The notes beneath the pieces are model-generated. The model was given only the letters and a program-made list of their open reading frames with translations. It was not told the DNA's origin and made no database searches. Both the position numbers and the translations under genes were made by a program. 64,000 nucleotides of DNA from Prochlorococcus sp. AG-409-K04 (lineage in GTDB: Bacteria; Cyanobacteriota; Cyanobacteriia; PCC-6307; Cyanobiaceae), in assembly GCA_003215555.1 (NCBI GenBank), contig QCKE01000005.1:1-64000 (forward strand), given 5' to 3'. Each line of letters begins with the position of its first letter. The stretch's first letter is position 1. Below, one piece after another: positions 21,649 to 31,215 of the stretch.

Positions 21649-22141
21649 GTTTTTTTGATCTTCTTTTTTGTGAAAACCAGTTTTCAATTTCTTTCTTGAC
21701 TTCTTCTTGCAAGATACCTCCTTTCACAATCATTTTATGATGTGCACTTTTTAAGGAAGACAGGTCAATTGAGCCTCCTAGACCACCTCTTTTTAGATCT
21801 TCTGCTCCATAAACTACTTTTCCCATTCTTGCTTGAATAAGTGCACCAGCACACATTTGGCACGGTTCTAGTGTAACTATCAAGGTACATTCATTAAACC
21901 TCCAATCATTTTTTAACCATGCTGCCTGGCGAAGAGCTATTAGTTCAGCATGTCCAAGCGGATCTCCATCTTTATTCCGTTTATTTCTTCCATGACCTAT
22001 GCAATGCCCCTTTTCATCGAGGATAATTGCTGTAACAGGCACTTCCCCTTCTTGTCCAACTTGTTTTGCTCTTTTAAGAAGAGTTTCCATCCATCTATAA
22101 ATTTGCTTATCGTTAAGCTTTACTGGCTTGGCAGATTGCAT
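21638..22141 (-). CDS. tadA: TadA, tRNA adenosine-34 deaminase
   Basis: Converts A34 to inosine in the anticodon of tRNA-Arg(ACG). The zinc site is complete: GHAELIALRQA with the catalytic Glu, and TLEPCQMCAGALIQAR with the two zinc cysteines. I place the start at ATG 22141 (167 residues); the frame continues to 22249 but would add 36 unusual residues and overlap the divergent decarboxylase gene. It overlaps the end of the aminotransferase gene by 11 bases. Confidence 0.9.
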   Translation of the reverse strand: MQSAKPVKLNDKQIYRWMETLLKRAKQVGQEGEVPVTAIILDEKGHCIGHGRNKRNKDGDPLGHAELIALRQAAWLKNDWRFNECTLIVTLEPCQMCAGALIQARMGKVVYGAEDLKRGGLGGSIDLSSLKSAHHKMIVKGGILQEEVKKEIENWFSQKRRSKKLMI

Positions 22142-22230
22142 CGCTACAAAAAAAACTTTTAAATCGAACATTATTAATGCTGTACTCAATTTATATCCTT
22201 TTTGCATAAAAAAATAGAAAGGAGAAACCC

Positions 22231-23598
22231 TTGGAATTCTTTGCTTCACCTGATCAAACTGATCATGAATTTATATCTTTTCTGACTAAAGCAGGTATTA
22301 ATTTGTCTGATTGGTTCGCAACAACAACAAAGAGAGGGCCTTCTCCTTCTTCTTTTGACTTGCCTGATATTGCTCCAAGCAGAAATGGGCTCTCACAAAA
22401 TCAGTTATTAGATGAGCTTAAAGTATTAATGGCCGGTTCCTATCAGCCTTCTCATCCAGGTGCTCTAGCTCATTTAGATCCTCCACCATTAACTGCTTCC
22501 ATAGTTGGTGAATTGATTTCTGCAGGCCTTAATAACAATCTATTGGCTGAGGAGTTGTCACCAAGCATTACCAAATTAGAAAGGGGTATTTGTAATTGGT
22601 TCGTTAATCAGCTATCCATGCCTGAAACGTCTGGAGGAGTTGCTGTTAGTGGAGGAAGTCTAAGTAACCTTATGGCCCTTTTGGTTGCCAGATCTAACGT
22701 AGAAAATCTATATGACTCAAGTTTAGTTGTAATGGCTAGTGCTGAGGCTCATGTTTCTATCGATAGAGCAATCTCAGTGATGGGGCTTCCTCCTGAATCT
22801 TTATCTAAAGTTTCTACAGATCACCAGGGTCAAATAATAATTGAGTCATTAAAGGAGCAATATATGAAAAACAAATCACAAGGTAAGACATGCTTTGCTG
22901 TTGTCGCTACAGCTGGTACTACAGTGAGAGGAGCAATAGACCCATTAAATGATATTTCTGACTTTTGCAAATCTGAAGGGCTGTGGCTTCATGTAGACGC
23001 AGCAATCGGAGGTGTATTTGCCTTAACACCTACAACTTCTTCACTGTTGAATTCTATTTCCAATGCGAATTCAGTTTGTGTTAACCCTCAAAAAGTTTTA
23101 GGAATAACAAAAACCTCTTCACTATTGTTAGTATCTAATAAAGAAGATCTTTTTAATTGCTTTTCCACTGGATTTCCATATATAGAACCTTCTAATGAAG
23201 GAGACTTTCAGGGAGGCGAAATTGGTTTGCAGGGTACTAGATCTGCAGAGGTGATAAAGCTTTGGTTAGGGCTTAGACAACTAGGGGAAAATGGAATTAA
23301 AATTCTTTTAGATAAAGCTTTGGAAAGGAGATTATATTTGAATAGTAAGATAGATCATTCAAAATTAGAGGTTATTTCTGGACCACTGCATTTGTTAGCC
23401 ATAACTCCTGTTGATTTTTCAAAGCATGAGTCAGAAGAATGGTCTAATACCACTAGAAAGAAACTTTTAGAACATGATTTTATGTTGTCAAGACCTCAAT
23501 ATAAAGGGAAAAGTTACTTAAAAGCTGTAATGGGTAACCCACATACTAAATTCCATCATATTGATCAACTTGCTGACATTTTAAACCAATCAATTTAG
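22231..23598 (+). CDS. PLP-dependent group II decarboxylase
   Basis: Aspartate/glutamate/aromatic amino acid decarboxylase family, closest in pattern to L-2,4-diaminobutyrate decarboxylases; the true substrate is unproven. 455 residues. Landmarks: GALAHLDPPPLTAS, VSGGSLSNLMAL, ATAGTTVRGAIDP, LWLHVDAAIGGVFAL (PLP aspartate) and VNPQKVLGITKTSSL with the PLP lysine. The start is TTG at 22231, decided by a clear AAAGGAGAAA ribosome site 5-6 bases before it. The small membrane protein gene follows after 7 bases. Confidence 0.85.
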   Translation: MEFFASPDQTDHEFISFLTKAGINLSDWFATTTKRGPSPSSFDLPDIAPSRNGLSQNQLLDELKVLMAGSYQPSHPGALAHLDPPPLTASIVGELISAGLNNNLLAEELSPSITKLERGICNWFVNQLSMPETSGGVAVSGGSLSNLMALLVARSNVENLYDSSLVVMASAEAHVSIDRAISVMGLPPESLSKVSTDHQGQIIIESLKEQYMKNKSQGKTCFAVVATAGTTVRGAIDPLNDISDFCKSEGLWLHVDAAIGGVFALTPTTSSLLNSISNANSVCVNPQKVLGITKTSSLLLVSNKEDLFNCFSTGFPYIEPSNEGDFQGGEIGLQGTRSAEVIKLWLGLRQLGENGIKILLDKALERRLYLNSKIDHSKLEVISGPLHLLAITPVDFSKHESEEWSNTTRKKLLEHDFMLSRPQYKGKSYLKAVMGNPHTKFHHIDQLADILNQSI

Positions 23599-23605
23599 GA
23601 GTCTT

Positions 23606-23773
23606 ATGAATCAAGAAAATACTAGAAGAAAACTTTTGGCAATTATTACAGGTTTTTTTTCAATAGCAATTGGTATTATTTATTTGACATTGACTACTAT
23701 TCTTGATGCTCGTGGCCCCATGCTTCCCCCTCCTCCTGAGGCTTTTGGCTTGGTGGCAGTTGTCTTTTCTTAG
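23606..23773 (+). CDS. Small single-pass membrane protein, 55 residues
   Basis: ATG at 23606 follows TAGGAG at the right distance. The product begins MNQENTRRKLL, has one hydrophobic segment (LAIITGFFSIAIGIIYL) and a proline-rich part (PMLPPPPEAFG). It begins 7 bases after the decarboxylase stop and so may be translated with it. Its last 77 bases overlap the 3' end of the convergent GTPase gene. I do not recognise it, but the ribosome site and transmembrane pattern make it credible. Confidence 0.65.
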   Translation: MNQENTRRKLLAIITGFFSIAIGIIYLTLTTILDARGPMLPPPPEAFGLVAVVFS

Positions 23774-25265
23774 AGCGATCTAATGGTCTTATCACTTTTG
23801 TCATAGCAGCCTGAATAAACTTTTTAAGATTAGTTTCTCTTTTATTTACGTTGTAGTGGTGTTGTACGACTTCTTGAATGCCGCCATCGCCCCAACTTTG
23901 GTCTTGTTGGAAATATGTAATAAAACTTTCTCCAGCTACTTTTGTCAGCCATGCAGCAGTAATACTTTGAAGTGTTTTACCAATGATGTAGGTAGGTAGA
24001 TGTAAACTTAATGAATTACTTAGAAGTGATACTCCACCTTTAATTATTCCTAAACCAGTAAGTGTTTGAGCAACTGATCTTGCTAGTTCCTTCGATCTTC
24101 CCGTTGTTAGCTGTACACCAAATATTTTTGAGATATCCATTACCATCTTTCCATTAACAACAGCAGTTCCCAATAAATCAATACCAGGAAGTGGTGTAAT
24201 CATTACGACGCCACTGCTCACCCATATATATTTTTCTACGCAGCTTTTTGATTCCATTAACCTTTGTTTGTTTAAGAGCTTTTTGCCTGATTCTCCCAGG
24301 TTTTTACATTGAAGTAAGATATTGTCTGCTATAAGCTCTTCTCCTTCTTTATGTAAAATATAGGCCATCCTTTGGATTAACTGATTAATTTTAGGATTGG
24401 GTTGTATTGGATGACTACCAATTATAGGTATTGATTGGGGTGATGCAGCAATCGGTATTATATCTTCGCTCATAACCAGGCCTCTGCAACGCATTTTGAG
24501 AATTGATACGAGTCTTTCTTCTTCTTCTTCTCCTCGTAAATCGCATTTATTTAATACAACTAATATTTTTTTCCCAATATTTGTGAGATGAACAATGAGA
24601 TTCATTTCATATGATCTTAAATCGCAGTCGAGAACAAATATTATGAGATCAGCTCTACTAGCGCTAAGAAGAGAATCTTTTTCTTTTAAGAATCCCTCTT
24701 CTCCACCTTCTAATATCCCAGGAGTATCAATTATCTTTATACCTCTGGTTAGGTTTTTGAGATGAAGTTTGTAAGAAGTAGGTCTTTTTGTTGAACCCAT
24801 ACTTGCTCCTACCTCACCTACTATTTTTTTAAGTAAAGCTCTGATTAAGGATGTTTTACCACTTGATCCAGTCCCAAAAATAACTACTAACAGGTCTCCG
24901 CGTAAAAATTCCTTTTCTACACGGTTTTTTTCAATCTTTAAGGCTTCAGATGTAATATTGTTTTGAATCAAAGAAGTTAATTGTTCGATACTTTTTAAAC
25001 TTTGTTTTGCAGCGTCTTTTCTACTCATTGGAAGTGAATAGTTGGATTGAGTTTTTTTGATGTTGTATTGACTGATGCGTATTAATTTTTTTATTAGTTT
25101 TATTCCTTTTTTGTTAGATAATAAGGCAATCACTACCATAAATAATATTATCGATTCAATACTTATTATGCGAATTATGATACTAATAATCCCAAGCAGA
25201 AAAATACTAGCAAATAATAGAATTAATGTAACTATGACTTTTATTTTTGAATTCATATTTATCAA
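23697..25265 (-). CDS. Membrane-associated Era-like GTPase with DUF697
   Basis: 522 residues. Two hydrophobic segments near the N-terminus (residues about 8-50), then a GTPase domain: G1 FGTGSSGKTSLIRAL, G3 IIDTPGILEGG, G4 VLNKCDLRGEE. The C-terminal third has the hydrophobic GITPLPGIDLLGTAVV-like segment (MITPLPGIDLLGTAVVNGKM) typical of DUF697. Such proteins occur throughout cyanobacteria; a role at the membrane is likely but unknown. It overlaps lspA by 4 bases and is last in the bioY-lspA-GTPase operon. Confidence 0.8.
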   Translation of the reverse strand: MINMNSKIKVIVTLILLFASIFLLGIISIIIRIISIESIILFMVVIALLSNKKGIKLIKKLIRISQYNIKKTQSNYSLPMSRKDAAKQSLKSIEQLTSLIQNNITSEALKIEKNRVEKEFLRGDLLVVIFGTGSSGKTSLIRALLKKIVGEVGASMGSTKRPTSYKLHLKNLTRGIKIIDTPGILEGGEEGFLKEKDSLLSASRADLIIFVLDCDLRSYEMNLIVHLTNIGKKILVVLNKCDLRGEEEEERLVSILKMRCRGLVMSEDIIPIAASPQSIPIIGSHPIQPNPKINQLIQRMAYILHKEGEELIADNILLQCKNLGESGKKLLNKQRLMESKSCVEKYIWVSSGVVMITPLPGIDLLGTAVVNGKMVMDISKIFGVQLTTGRSKELARSVAQTLTGLGIIKGGVSLLSNSLSLHLPTYIIGKTLQSITAAWLTKVAGESFITYFQQDQSWGDGGIQEVVQHHYNVNKRETNLKKFIQAAMTKVIRPLDRSKKRQLPPSQKPQEEGEAWGHEHQE

Positions 25266-25750
25266 TTATTATGCCTTCCTCTTTTATTTAGAGAATTGAA
25301 CTTTATGTTGTCTAATATTATTATGAAAACTGCAAGATTTATAGATATATCAGCTATATTAAAAATAGGAAATTGAACAGGTATTAATTCAATAAAATCT
25401 ACTACATAACCTAATCTCCATCTATCTATTCCGTTCCCTAATGTTCCTCCAAGTAAAAGAGAAAAGGCTAATGCTTTGTTTATACTAAAAATTCTTTTAT
25501 ATAATATCCAGCTTATGAGAAATAAAGAGACTAATAAGCTTGCAAATGATAGGAATATTGGAAAATCATTTAAAATACTAAATGCTGCACCTCTATTGAT
25601 GATATAATTAAATCTAATGAAATTAGGTAATATTACTGATAAATTTGTATCCTTGGCTGAAAATGCAAATAATTTGCTTAGTTGATCTAGGATAATAATT
25701 AAAATTGATATATAAAATATTGAGTTGTATTTTAATTGTTTATTCATCAC
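25262..25750 (-). CDS. lspA: LspA, lipoprotein signal peptidase
   Basis: Inner-membrane aspartyl protease that cuts lipoprotein signal peptides before the lipidated cysteine. 162 residues and four hydrophobic segments. Active-site blocks are visible: FNYIINRGAAFSIL, GGTLGNGIDRW, VVDFIEL (first Asp) and FNIADISINLAVF (second Asp). Overlaps the GTPase by 4 bases and bioY by 4 bases. A likely client, the TPR lipoprotein at 53077-53925, lies in this same window. Confidence 0.92.
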   Translation of the reverse strand: MMNKQLKYNSIFYISILIIILDQLSKLFAFSAKDTNLSVILPNFIRFNYIINRGAAFSILNDFPIFLSFASLLVSLFLISWILYKRIFSINKALAFSLLLGGTLGNGIDRWRLGYVVDFIELIPVQFPIFNIADISINLAVFIIILDNIKFNSLNKRGRHNN

Positions 25751-26325
25751 CTAATTAATAATAATTTTCTAGCTAATATAGCCATAACTACAATGCTAGG
25801 ACATAAAATAATTTGTATTGGAAATGTTGAAATAGTATATTTAATAATTAATTCAAACAGATTCTCTGGCCAGGAAATAAAGACAGAGCCTATTATTAAG
25901 TTAATTATTCCAATGGAATGAATAGTTGTCAATCCAGATAAGCATGCTTTGAAAAATTGAAGTACGGTGTTTTTATTTTTTATTCTTGCAATTCTTCCAG
26001 TGATCCATACTGCTGGAACAAATCCTGCCAGATAACCGAAATCAGGTATTGCAAGGTATCCTATGCTTCCTCCACCATGGAATATAGGTAAGAAAAATAA
26101 GCCAACAGTTAGATATGCAAGGGCTGTTATGACTCCTATTCTAGGACCACATACCAGTCCTATAACTAGTAATGATGGGATTTGCCAAGAGATCGGTAGA
26201 TTTATCACATTGACTAGATGGTGTTTGTGTGGAACTAATATTGCTGCGGGAACCATTCCACCAATAATCATTATTAGTACCCCTGTTAACGAAGAGGCAA
26301 TTTTTATTAAAGTCCTCATAGCCAA
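25747..26325 (-). CDS. bioY: BioY, biotin transporter substrate-binding membrane protein
   Basis: Membrane S component for biotin uptake, working alone or with an ECF energy module. 192 residues, six hydrophobic segments. Family features: LTVGLFFLPIFHGGGSIGYL and PDFGYLAGFVPAVWITG. First gene of the operon. A lone ABC ATPase at 30026 could serve as its energy partner, but this is speculation, since no T component is seen here. Confidence 0.87.
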   Translation of the reverse strand: MAMRTLIKIASSLTGVLIMIIGGMVPAAILVPHKHHLVNVINLPISWQIPSLLVIGLVCGPRIGVITALAYLTVGLFFLPIFHGGGSIGYLAIPDFGYLAGFVPAVWITGRIARIKNKNTVLQFFKACLSGLTTIHSIGIINLIIGSVFISWPENLFELIIKYTISTFPIQIILCPSIVVMAILARKLLLIR

Positions 26326-26457
26326 ACTTTTACATATAAGAATATTAAAAGTCTCTTCGTTATTTGAAACACTCTTGTTCGCAAGTAAAATAGTTTATAT
26401 AGACAGTAAAGCCTTTAAAGTAGTTACTAAACAACATTGTTATTTCCCCTTGTTTTT

Positions 26458-26685
26458 ATGGCACCTGAAATAGGAGATAAGGTCTTTTTAACAGTATCTC
26501 AAAGTTTTCTTAAAACGAATGACCCTATGCCAATGCTCCGTCCACCAGATCTCGTTTCATTTGATGAGTTAGGTGTTGTAATTGGTCTCAAACCTTTAGA
26601 TATAGCTGTTGTGAGATTTCGAAATGGTACATTCCTTTTGTCTCTTGAACATTTAAAGAAACAATCTGTTTCTGAGTCTAGTTAA
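26458..26685 (+). CDS. ndhO: NdhO, NDH-1 complex subunit O
   Basis: Small peripheral subunit of the cyanobacterial NAD(P)H dehydrogenase-like complex used in cyclic electron flow and respiration. 75 residues from ATG 26458 ([20 protein letters not shown]); the frame reaches 26437 but the shorter start matches the family. The segments [18 protein letters not shown] and [15 protein letters not shown] are characteristic. Its 3' end is 7 bases before prfC. Confidence 0.9.
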   Translation: MAPEIGDKVFLTVSQSFLKTNDPMPMLRPPDLVSFDELGVVIGLKPLDIAVVRFRNGTFLLSLEHLKKQSVSESS

Positions 26686-26692
26686 AAAAATT

Positions 26693-28351
26693 ATGACTGT
26701 AGAAACCGATCTATCGGAATCATCCGACAATGATTTTGGTAGAAATGAATTAAAGAAAGCTGTAACTAGACGAAGAAACTTTGCAATTATTTCTCATCCA
26801 GATGCAGGTAAAACAACACTTACTGAAAAATTGCTTCTGTATGGTGGGGCTATTCAACAGGCAGGTGCTGTAAAAGCTCGTGGAGAGCAAAGAAAAGTTA
26901 CTTCCGATTGGATGGAATTAGAAAAGCAAAGAGGTATATCTATTACTTCAACAGTGTTGCAATTTGTCTATAACGAAAAAACCATTAATCTTTTAGACAC
27001 ACCTGGTCATCAGGATTTTTCGGAAGATACTTATAGAACTTTAGCAGCAGCAGATAACGCTGTGATGCTTGAGGATGCAGCCAAAGGATTAGAGCCTCAG
27101 ACTCGAAAACTTTTTGAAGTATGTCGCCTTAGAAATATTCCTATTTTCACCTTTGTCAATAAAATGGATAGACCTGGTTTAGAGCCACTTTCATTACTAG
27201 ATGAAATAGAATCTGAATTAAAACTCTCAACTTATGCGGTTAATTGGCCAATTGGAAGTGGTGATTTATTTCGTGGAGTTATAGAACGTGAAACTAGGGA
27301 TGTTGTTTTGTTTTCAAGAGGTGAAAGAGGTAAGCAATCTAAGGAAAAACGCCTAAAAATAAATGATCCTCAAATTAGTCAATTAGTAGAACAGGAACTC
27401 TTAGATAAAGCATTAGAAGAACTTGAACTTTTAGAGGAAGCAGGCTCTGAATTGGATTTAGATCTTGTGAAAGCAGGTGAACTTACACCTGTTTATTTTG
27501 GGTCGGCCATGACAAATTTTGGAGTCAAATCTTTTCTAGATAGCTTTTTGCAGATGGCTCAAGGACCAGTTGCAAGGAAGGCAGCTGATGGTTTAGTAGA
27601 TCCTTTGAGGGAAACATTTACAGGTTTCGTTTTTAAATTACAAGCTAATATGGATCCTCGGCATAGAGATAGAGTGGCGTTTGTTCGTGTATGTAGCGGT
27701 AAATTTGAAAAAGATATGACAGTCAATCACGCAAGAACTGGTAAGAATATTCGTTTGTCTCGACCACAGAAGATTTTTGCGAAGGATAGAGCCGTTGTAG
27801 AAGATGCATATCCTGGAGATGTCATTGGACTAAATAATCCTGGTATGTTTTCAATAGGAGATACTTTGTATACTGGCAAGCACGTTGAATATGAGGGTAT
27901 TCCTTGTTTTAGTCCTGAGATATTCTGTTGGTTAAGGAACCCTAATCCCTCTGCCTTTAAGAATTTTCGAAAGGGTGTAAATGAATTACGCGAAGAAGGT
28001 GCTGTTCAAATTCTTTATGACATTGATCAGAGTAAGAGGGATCCTATTTTGGCAGCAGTAGGTCAATTACAGCTTGAGGTTGTTCAGCACCGATTGGAGA
28101 ATGAATATTCTGTAAAAACTTTAATTGAACCAATGAGTTTTCAAGTTGCAAGATGGGTTACAGGTGGTTGGCCATCTCTTGAAGACATTGGTAGAATTTT
28201 TAATTGCAAAACAGTTCAAGATTCTTGGCAAAGACCTGTTTTGCTTTTTAAGAATGAGTGGAATTTGAATCAATTAGAGCAAGATCATGCCTCCTTGGGC
28301 CTAAGTGCAGTCGCACCAGTAGTTAGTGGAGTAAATCCTATAACGCTTTAA
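26693..28351 (+). CDS. prfC: PrfC, peptide chain release factor 3
   Basis: Translational GTPase that recycles RF1/RF2 after termination. 552 residues. G1 [17 protein letters not shown], switch [18 protein letters not shown] and G4 FVNKMDRPG are all in the RF3 form ([10 protein letters not shown] separates it from EF-G). C-terminal block [17 protein letters not shown] is as expected. Probably cotranscribed with ndhO. Confidence 0.95.
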   Translation: MTVETDLSESSDNDFGRNELKKAVTRRRNFAIISHPDAGKTTLTEKLLLYGGAIQQAGAVKARGEQRKVTSDWMELEKQRGISITSTVLQFVYNEKTINLLDTPGHQDFSEDTYRTLAAADNAVMLEDAAKGLEPQTRKLFEVCRLRNIPIFTFVNKMDRPGLEPLSLLDEIESELKLSTYAVNWPIGSGDLFRGVIERETRDVVLFSRGERGKQSKEKRLKINDPQISQLVEQELLDKALEELELLEEAGSELDLDLVKAGELTPVYFGSAMTNFGVKSFLDSFLQMAQGPVARKAADGLVDPLRETFTGFVFKLQANMDPRHRDRVAFVRVCSGKFEKDMTVNHARTGKNIRLSRPQKIFAKDRAVVEDAYPGDVIGLNNPGMFSIGDTLYTGKHVEYEGIPCFSPEIFCWLRNPNPSAFKNFRKGVNELREEGAVQILYDIDQSKRDPILAAVGQLQLEVVQHRLENEYSVKTLIEPMSFQVARWVTGGWPSLEDIGRIFNCKTVQDSWQRPVLLFKNEWNLNQLEQDHASLGLSAVAPVVSGVNPITL

Positions 28352-28412
28352 ACGAATATCTTTACCAAATAAGGGTCTTGCATTTACGCTCTTTTTACTA
28401 ATTAAACTAATT

Positions 28413-29102
28413 GTGTCTGATAAATCAGCCGATAAACAGGAAGAAGCAAAAGATCCATTTGCTCTACTAGGAATATCTCCGGACTCTTCTTTTGATGAGA
28501 TTCAGCAAGCCAGAGACAAAAAACTTTTAGAAGCAGGAGATGATGTAATTTTAAAAGCAAAAATTGAATCATCTTATGATTCATTACTTATGGAGAGCCT
28601 TAAGGCTAGGCAATTAGGAAAAATTAGCAATGAAGCAGTAAAAGCATCTAACCAAGAGAAAAATATAGGCGAAAAAAATATAAGCAAATTTGGCAGTGCA
28701 TTGCTAACTAAACTTTCTGGAAATAATCAAGGTTCCTCTCCTGATGATAATTCTTATTCTGCATCCTTCTTAAATTTGCCAGAGGGAGAAGGCCTAACAA
28801 CAAGAATTACGATAGGAATATTAGTGATTCTTCTCTTCCTTATTTCTCCGGATCAAAGCATCAACTTTATTATTTCCATTTCTACAATTGGAGCTGTGGT
28901 TAGTCAAGTAAAACGGGGAAGAAGAGTCTTTCAGTCATTGGGATGGAGTGTTGTATTTCTCGCATCAGGATTTATTATAGGTGGGATAGTTGTTAATGGA
29001 TTAGTTGGAGTTAATGATGAGGCTTTGATGCTCTCATTGGAGAAAATAGAGGCATTACCAGCTCTATTATTACTATGGATTGCTTCTCTCTTTCTTGCTT
29101 GA
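28413..29102 (+). CDS. CPP1-like membrane protein with J-like domain (DUF3353)
   Basis: 229 residues from GTG 28413. The N-terminus DPFALLGISPDSSFDEIQQ resembles a J domain lacking the HPD tripeptide; then a charged linker, then three or four hydrophobic helices in the last 100 residues. This is the layout of cyanobacterial/plastid CPP1, a chaperone-like protein linked in plants to protochlorophyllide oxidoreductase stability. The role in cyanobacteria is less certain. Confidence 0.8.
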   Translation: MSDKSADKQEEAKDPFALLGISPDSSFDEIQQARDKKLLEAGDDVILKAKIESSYDSLLMESLKARQLGKISNEAVKASNQEKNIGEKNISKFGSALLTKLSGNNQGSSPDDNSYSASFLNLPEGEGLTTRITIGILVILLFLISPDQSINFIISISTIGAVVSQVKRGRRVFQSLGWSVVFLASGFIIGGIVVNGLVGVNDEALMLSLEKIEALPALLLLWIASLFLA

Positions 29103-29112
29103 GATTGGTGTT

Positions 29113-30018
29113 TTAAAGATTGGATATTAATACTTCAAGCTGTTCTTGATTTATTTGATAAACTGAATTGCAGAATTTACAAGTTAATTCAGATTTTTTG
29201 TCTTCCTTTAATATCTCCACAAGTTCTTTTTTGCCTAACAATCGCAATGCTGCAATACTCTTTTCTAAGGAACACTTGCAGTTAAATTTAATATTTCTAT
29301 TAATCTCTAAAATATTAACACCTGTTGTTTTTAATGTAGGAAATAAATTTACAAATATCTGATCAAAGTTATTTCTTGAATTATATAAGTGTTCGCTAAA
29401 ATTAGATATATTTCTACATTCATTATTTAATAGATTCAGTAAGGAATTATTTGCTTCCCCTTTGGGCATAATTTGTGCAATGAGTGCTCCAGAAACTACT
29501 AAATTATTTTTTTCAATTTTTTCTCCAACAAAGACAGCTGATTGAGTTTGTTCAGAGTGAAGCAGATAAGAGGCGATGTCTTCTCCAATACCTCCCTCTA
29601 TTAATTCAACGGTACTTGAAAATGGTTGACCTGTTCCATGGTCTTTTGCCACATGTAAATATCCTTTGCCACATGCTTTATTAAAATCAAAGTATGGTTT
29701 GCTATTTTCTTTTTTTGTTAAGTCTAATTCTAATTTAGGATTTCCTACATATCCCCTCACTGTGCCATCTTTTCCAGCATCAACGAATAGTCCTTTCAAC
29801 GGACCATCAGATTGGATTCTTAAAGTCACTCTTCCTTCTTTGACTTTCATTGAACTAGCTAGCAGTAAAGCACTGCTCATTGATCTACCAATCAAAACTG
29901 TTGTTAAGAATGAAAGAGAATGTCTTTTTTGAGCTTCATTAGTAGACTGTGTGACATTGATTGCTAACAGTCTAATTGCTCCATCTGCAGCAGTTGCTTT
30001 AACTAGTGTATCTTTCAT
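29113..30018 (-). CDS. hslO: HslO, Hsp33 redox-regulated chaperone
   Basis: Cytoplasmic holdase switched on by oxidation. 301 residues. The four zinc-binding cysteines are present as NCKCSLEK and LTCKFCNSVY near the C-terminus, so redox control is expected. The N-terminal domain shows LIGRSMSSALLLASSMK and RIQSDGPLKGLFVDAG. Convergent with the CPP1-like gene; the upstream ABC ATPase gene on the same strand is 7 bases away, so they are probably cotranscribed. Confidence 0.95.
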   Translation of the reverse strand: MKDTLVKATAADGAIRLLAINVTQSTNEAQKRHSLSFLTTVLIGRSMSSALLLASSMKVKEGRVTLRIQSDGPLKGLFVDAGKDGTVRGYVGNPKLELDLTKKENSKPYFDFNKACGKGYLHVAKDHGTGQPFSSTVELIEGGIGEDIASYLLHSEQTQSAVFVGEKIEKNNLVVSGALIAQIMPKGEANNSLLNLLNNECRNISNFSEHLYNSRNNFDQIFVNLFPTLKTTGVNILEINRNIKFNCKCSLEKSIAALRLLGKKELVEILKEDKKSELTCKFCNSVYQINQEQLEVLISNL

Positions 30019-30025
30019 AAGTCAA

Positions 30026-30652
30026 TTACTTAAGTTTGATCGAATGGCTTGTTAGTTGATAATTAATCACTTGCAAAGTGGAAAAGAGATTTGGTTCATG
30101 GGTAACTATTATTAAAAGTTGTTCTTCTGATAGTAATTTAATTAATTGGAGAATCTCATTGCGGACTGACCAATCTAAGCCGGCTGTTGGTTCATCCAGT
30201 AAAAGGATTTTGGGTTTTCTTATTAATTGCACTGCTATAGCCAATCTCCTTTGCTGCCCCCCACTAAGTTGCTCTGGTAAAGATTTCGTACTTATGGTAT
30301 CTAATCCTACTTTACTTAAAACTTGAGACTGAAGTTCCCAGCTTGTTCGACGGTGTCCTAACATAAGTTCTTGGGCAATAGTCATTCCAAGAAAATGACG
30401 CTCGGGAAATTGAAACACTATGCCAGAAATTGTTCTTCTGCTTCGTACAGTAGTCAATTTATTTTCCCAGGAAATAGTTCCTTTACTTGGCATTGACAAA
30501 CCACTTATTATTTCTAATAAACTAGTTTTTCCACTCCCACTTGGACCTGAAATTACAACTGTCTCTCCAAAATTAGCTTGTAGATTTATGCTTTCAAGTA
30601 TTGGCTTTTCAGAGGTAGCAGGATGATAATGAATATCTTTTAATTTAAGCAT
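30026..30652 (-). CDS. ABC transporter ATP-binding protein
   Basis: Single ATPase domain of 208 residues from ATG 30652 (the frame continues to 30688). Walker A ISGPSGSGKTSLLEI, signature EQLSGGQQRRLAIAVQL and Walker B ILLLDEPTAGLDWS are intact. The Q-loop region is IVFQFPERHFLG, a form like that of CbiO/EcfA energy-coupling ATPases (FQFPE). No membrane partner is adjacent. An ECF-type role, perhaps with BioY, is a guess from the Q-loop form. Confidence 0.83.
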   Translation of the reverse strand: MLKLKDIHYHPATSEKPILESINLQANFGETVVISGPSGSGKTSLLEIISGLSMPSKGTISWENKLTTVRSRRTISGIVFQFPERHFLGMTIAQELMLGHRRTSWELQSQVLSKVGLDTISTKSLPEQLSGGQQRRLAIAVQLIRKPKILLLDEPTAGLDWSVRNEILQLIKLLSEEQLLIIVTHEPNLFSTLQVINYQLTSHSIKLK

Positions 30653-30763
30653 TCTATTTTTAAATGCCTTAGAGTAAATATATTGCAAAATCTAGCTAAT
30701 GAAATTACTTTTTGGCTTACACCAACCATTTTTACCTTAAGGCTACTTATATCTTAATTTACT

Positions 30764-31213
30764 ATGCAAGTTCACTTTAGAGAAATAGACCCATTTAACT
30801 GTTGGATATGGATTCGGTTTGCTGAAATACCTAACCAGGGGGAGAAGAATTATGTAGATGGTTTATTTGATAGTTGGTATGTACTTGGCAGGCTGGGAGG
30901 TTTTAATGCAGGAAACCTGCAAGCACATCAAGCTGGCTCTGATTTAAGTTGGATGAATTATAGTGTTGAAGAACAGACTGCAAATTTACCCTCTTTGATG
31001 CACAATTTGGGTCAAATTGAATATAAGAATGAATGGGCAAGATGCTGGGTTGATTTGGGAACCTCAGATTCATTAGCTCTGGACATCTTGATTAATGCGT
31101 TAAGTCAAGTAGATGGAGATGTTGTTGAATTAAGAGAATTAGTGATTGGAGGTGTAAATGATGATTGGGAAGTTGAAGAACATCCGGATGCTATATTTCC
31201 TTCTTATGAATAG
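30764..31213 (+). CDS. DUF3531 family protein
   Basis: 149 residues, acidic, soluble, with many tryptophans (CWIWIRF, WYVLGRLGGF, WARCWVDLG). The order NAGNLQAHQAG ... DLGTSDSLALDILINAL matches the conserved cyanobacterial/plastid DUF3531 family, whose function is unknown. It ends 2 bases before rsmE, so the two are likely cotranscribed, hinting at a translation or RNA-linked role only by proximity. Confidence 0.78.
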   Translation: MQVHFREIDPFNCWIWIRFAEIPNQGEKNYVDGLFDSWYVLGRLGGFNAGNLQAHQAGSDLSWMNYSVEEQTANLPSLMHNLGQIEYKNEWARCWVDLGTSDSLALDILINALSQVDGDVVELRELVIGGVNDDWEVEEHPDAIFPSYE

Positions 31214-31215
31214 AG

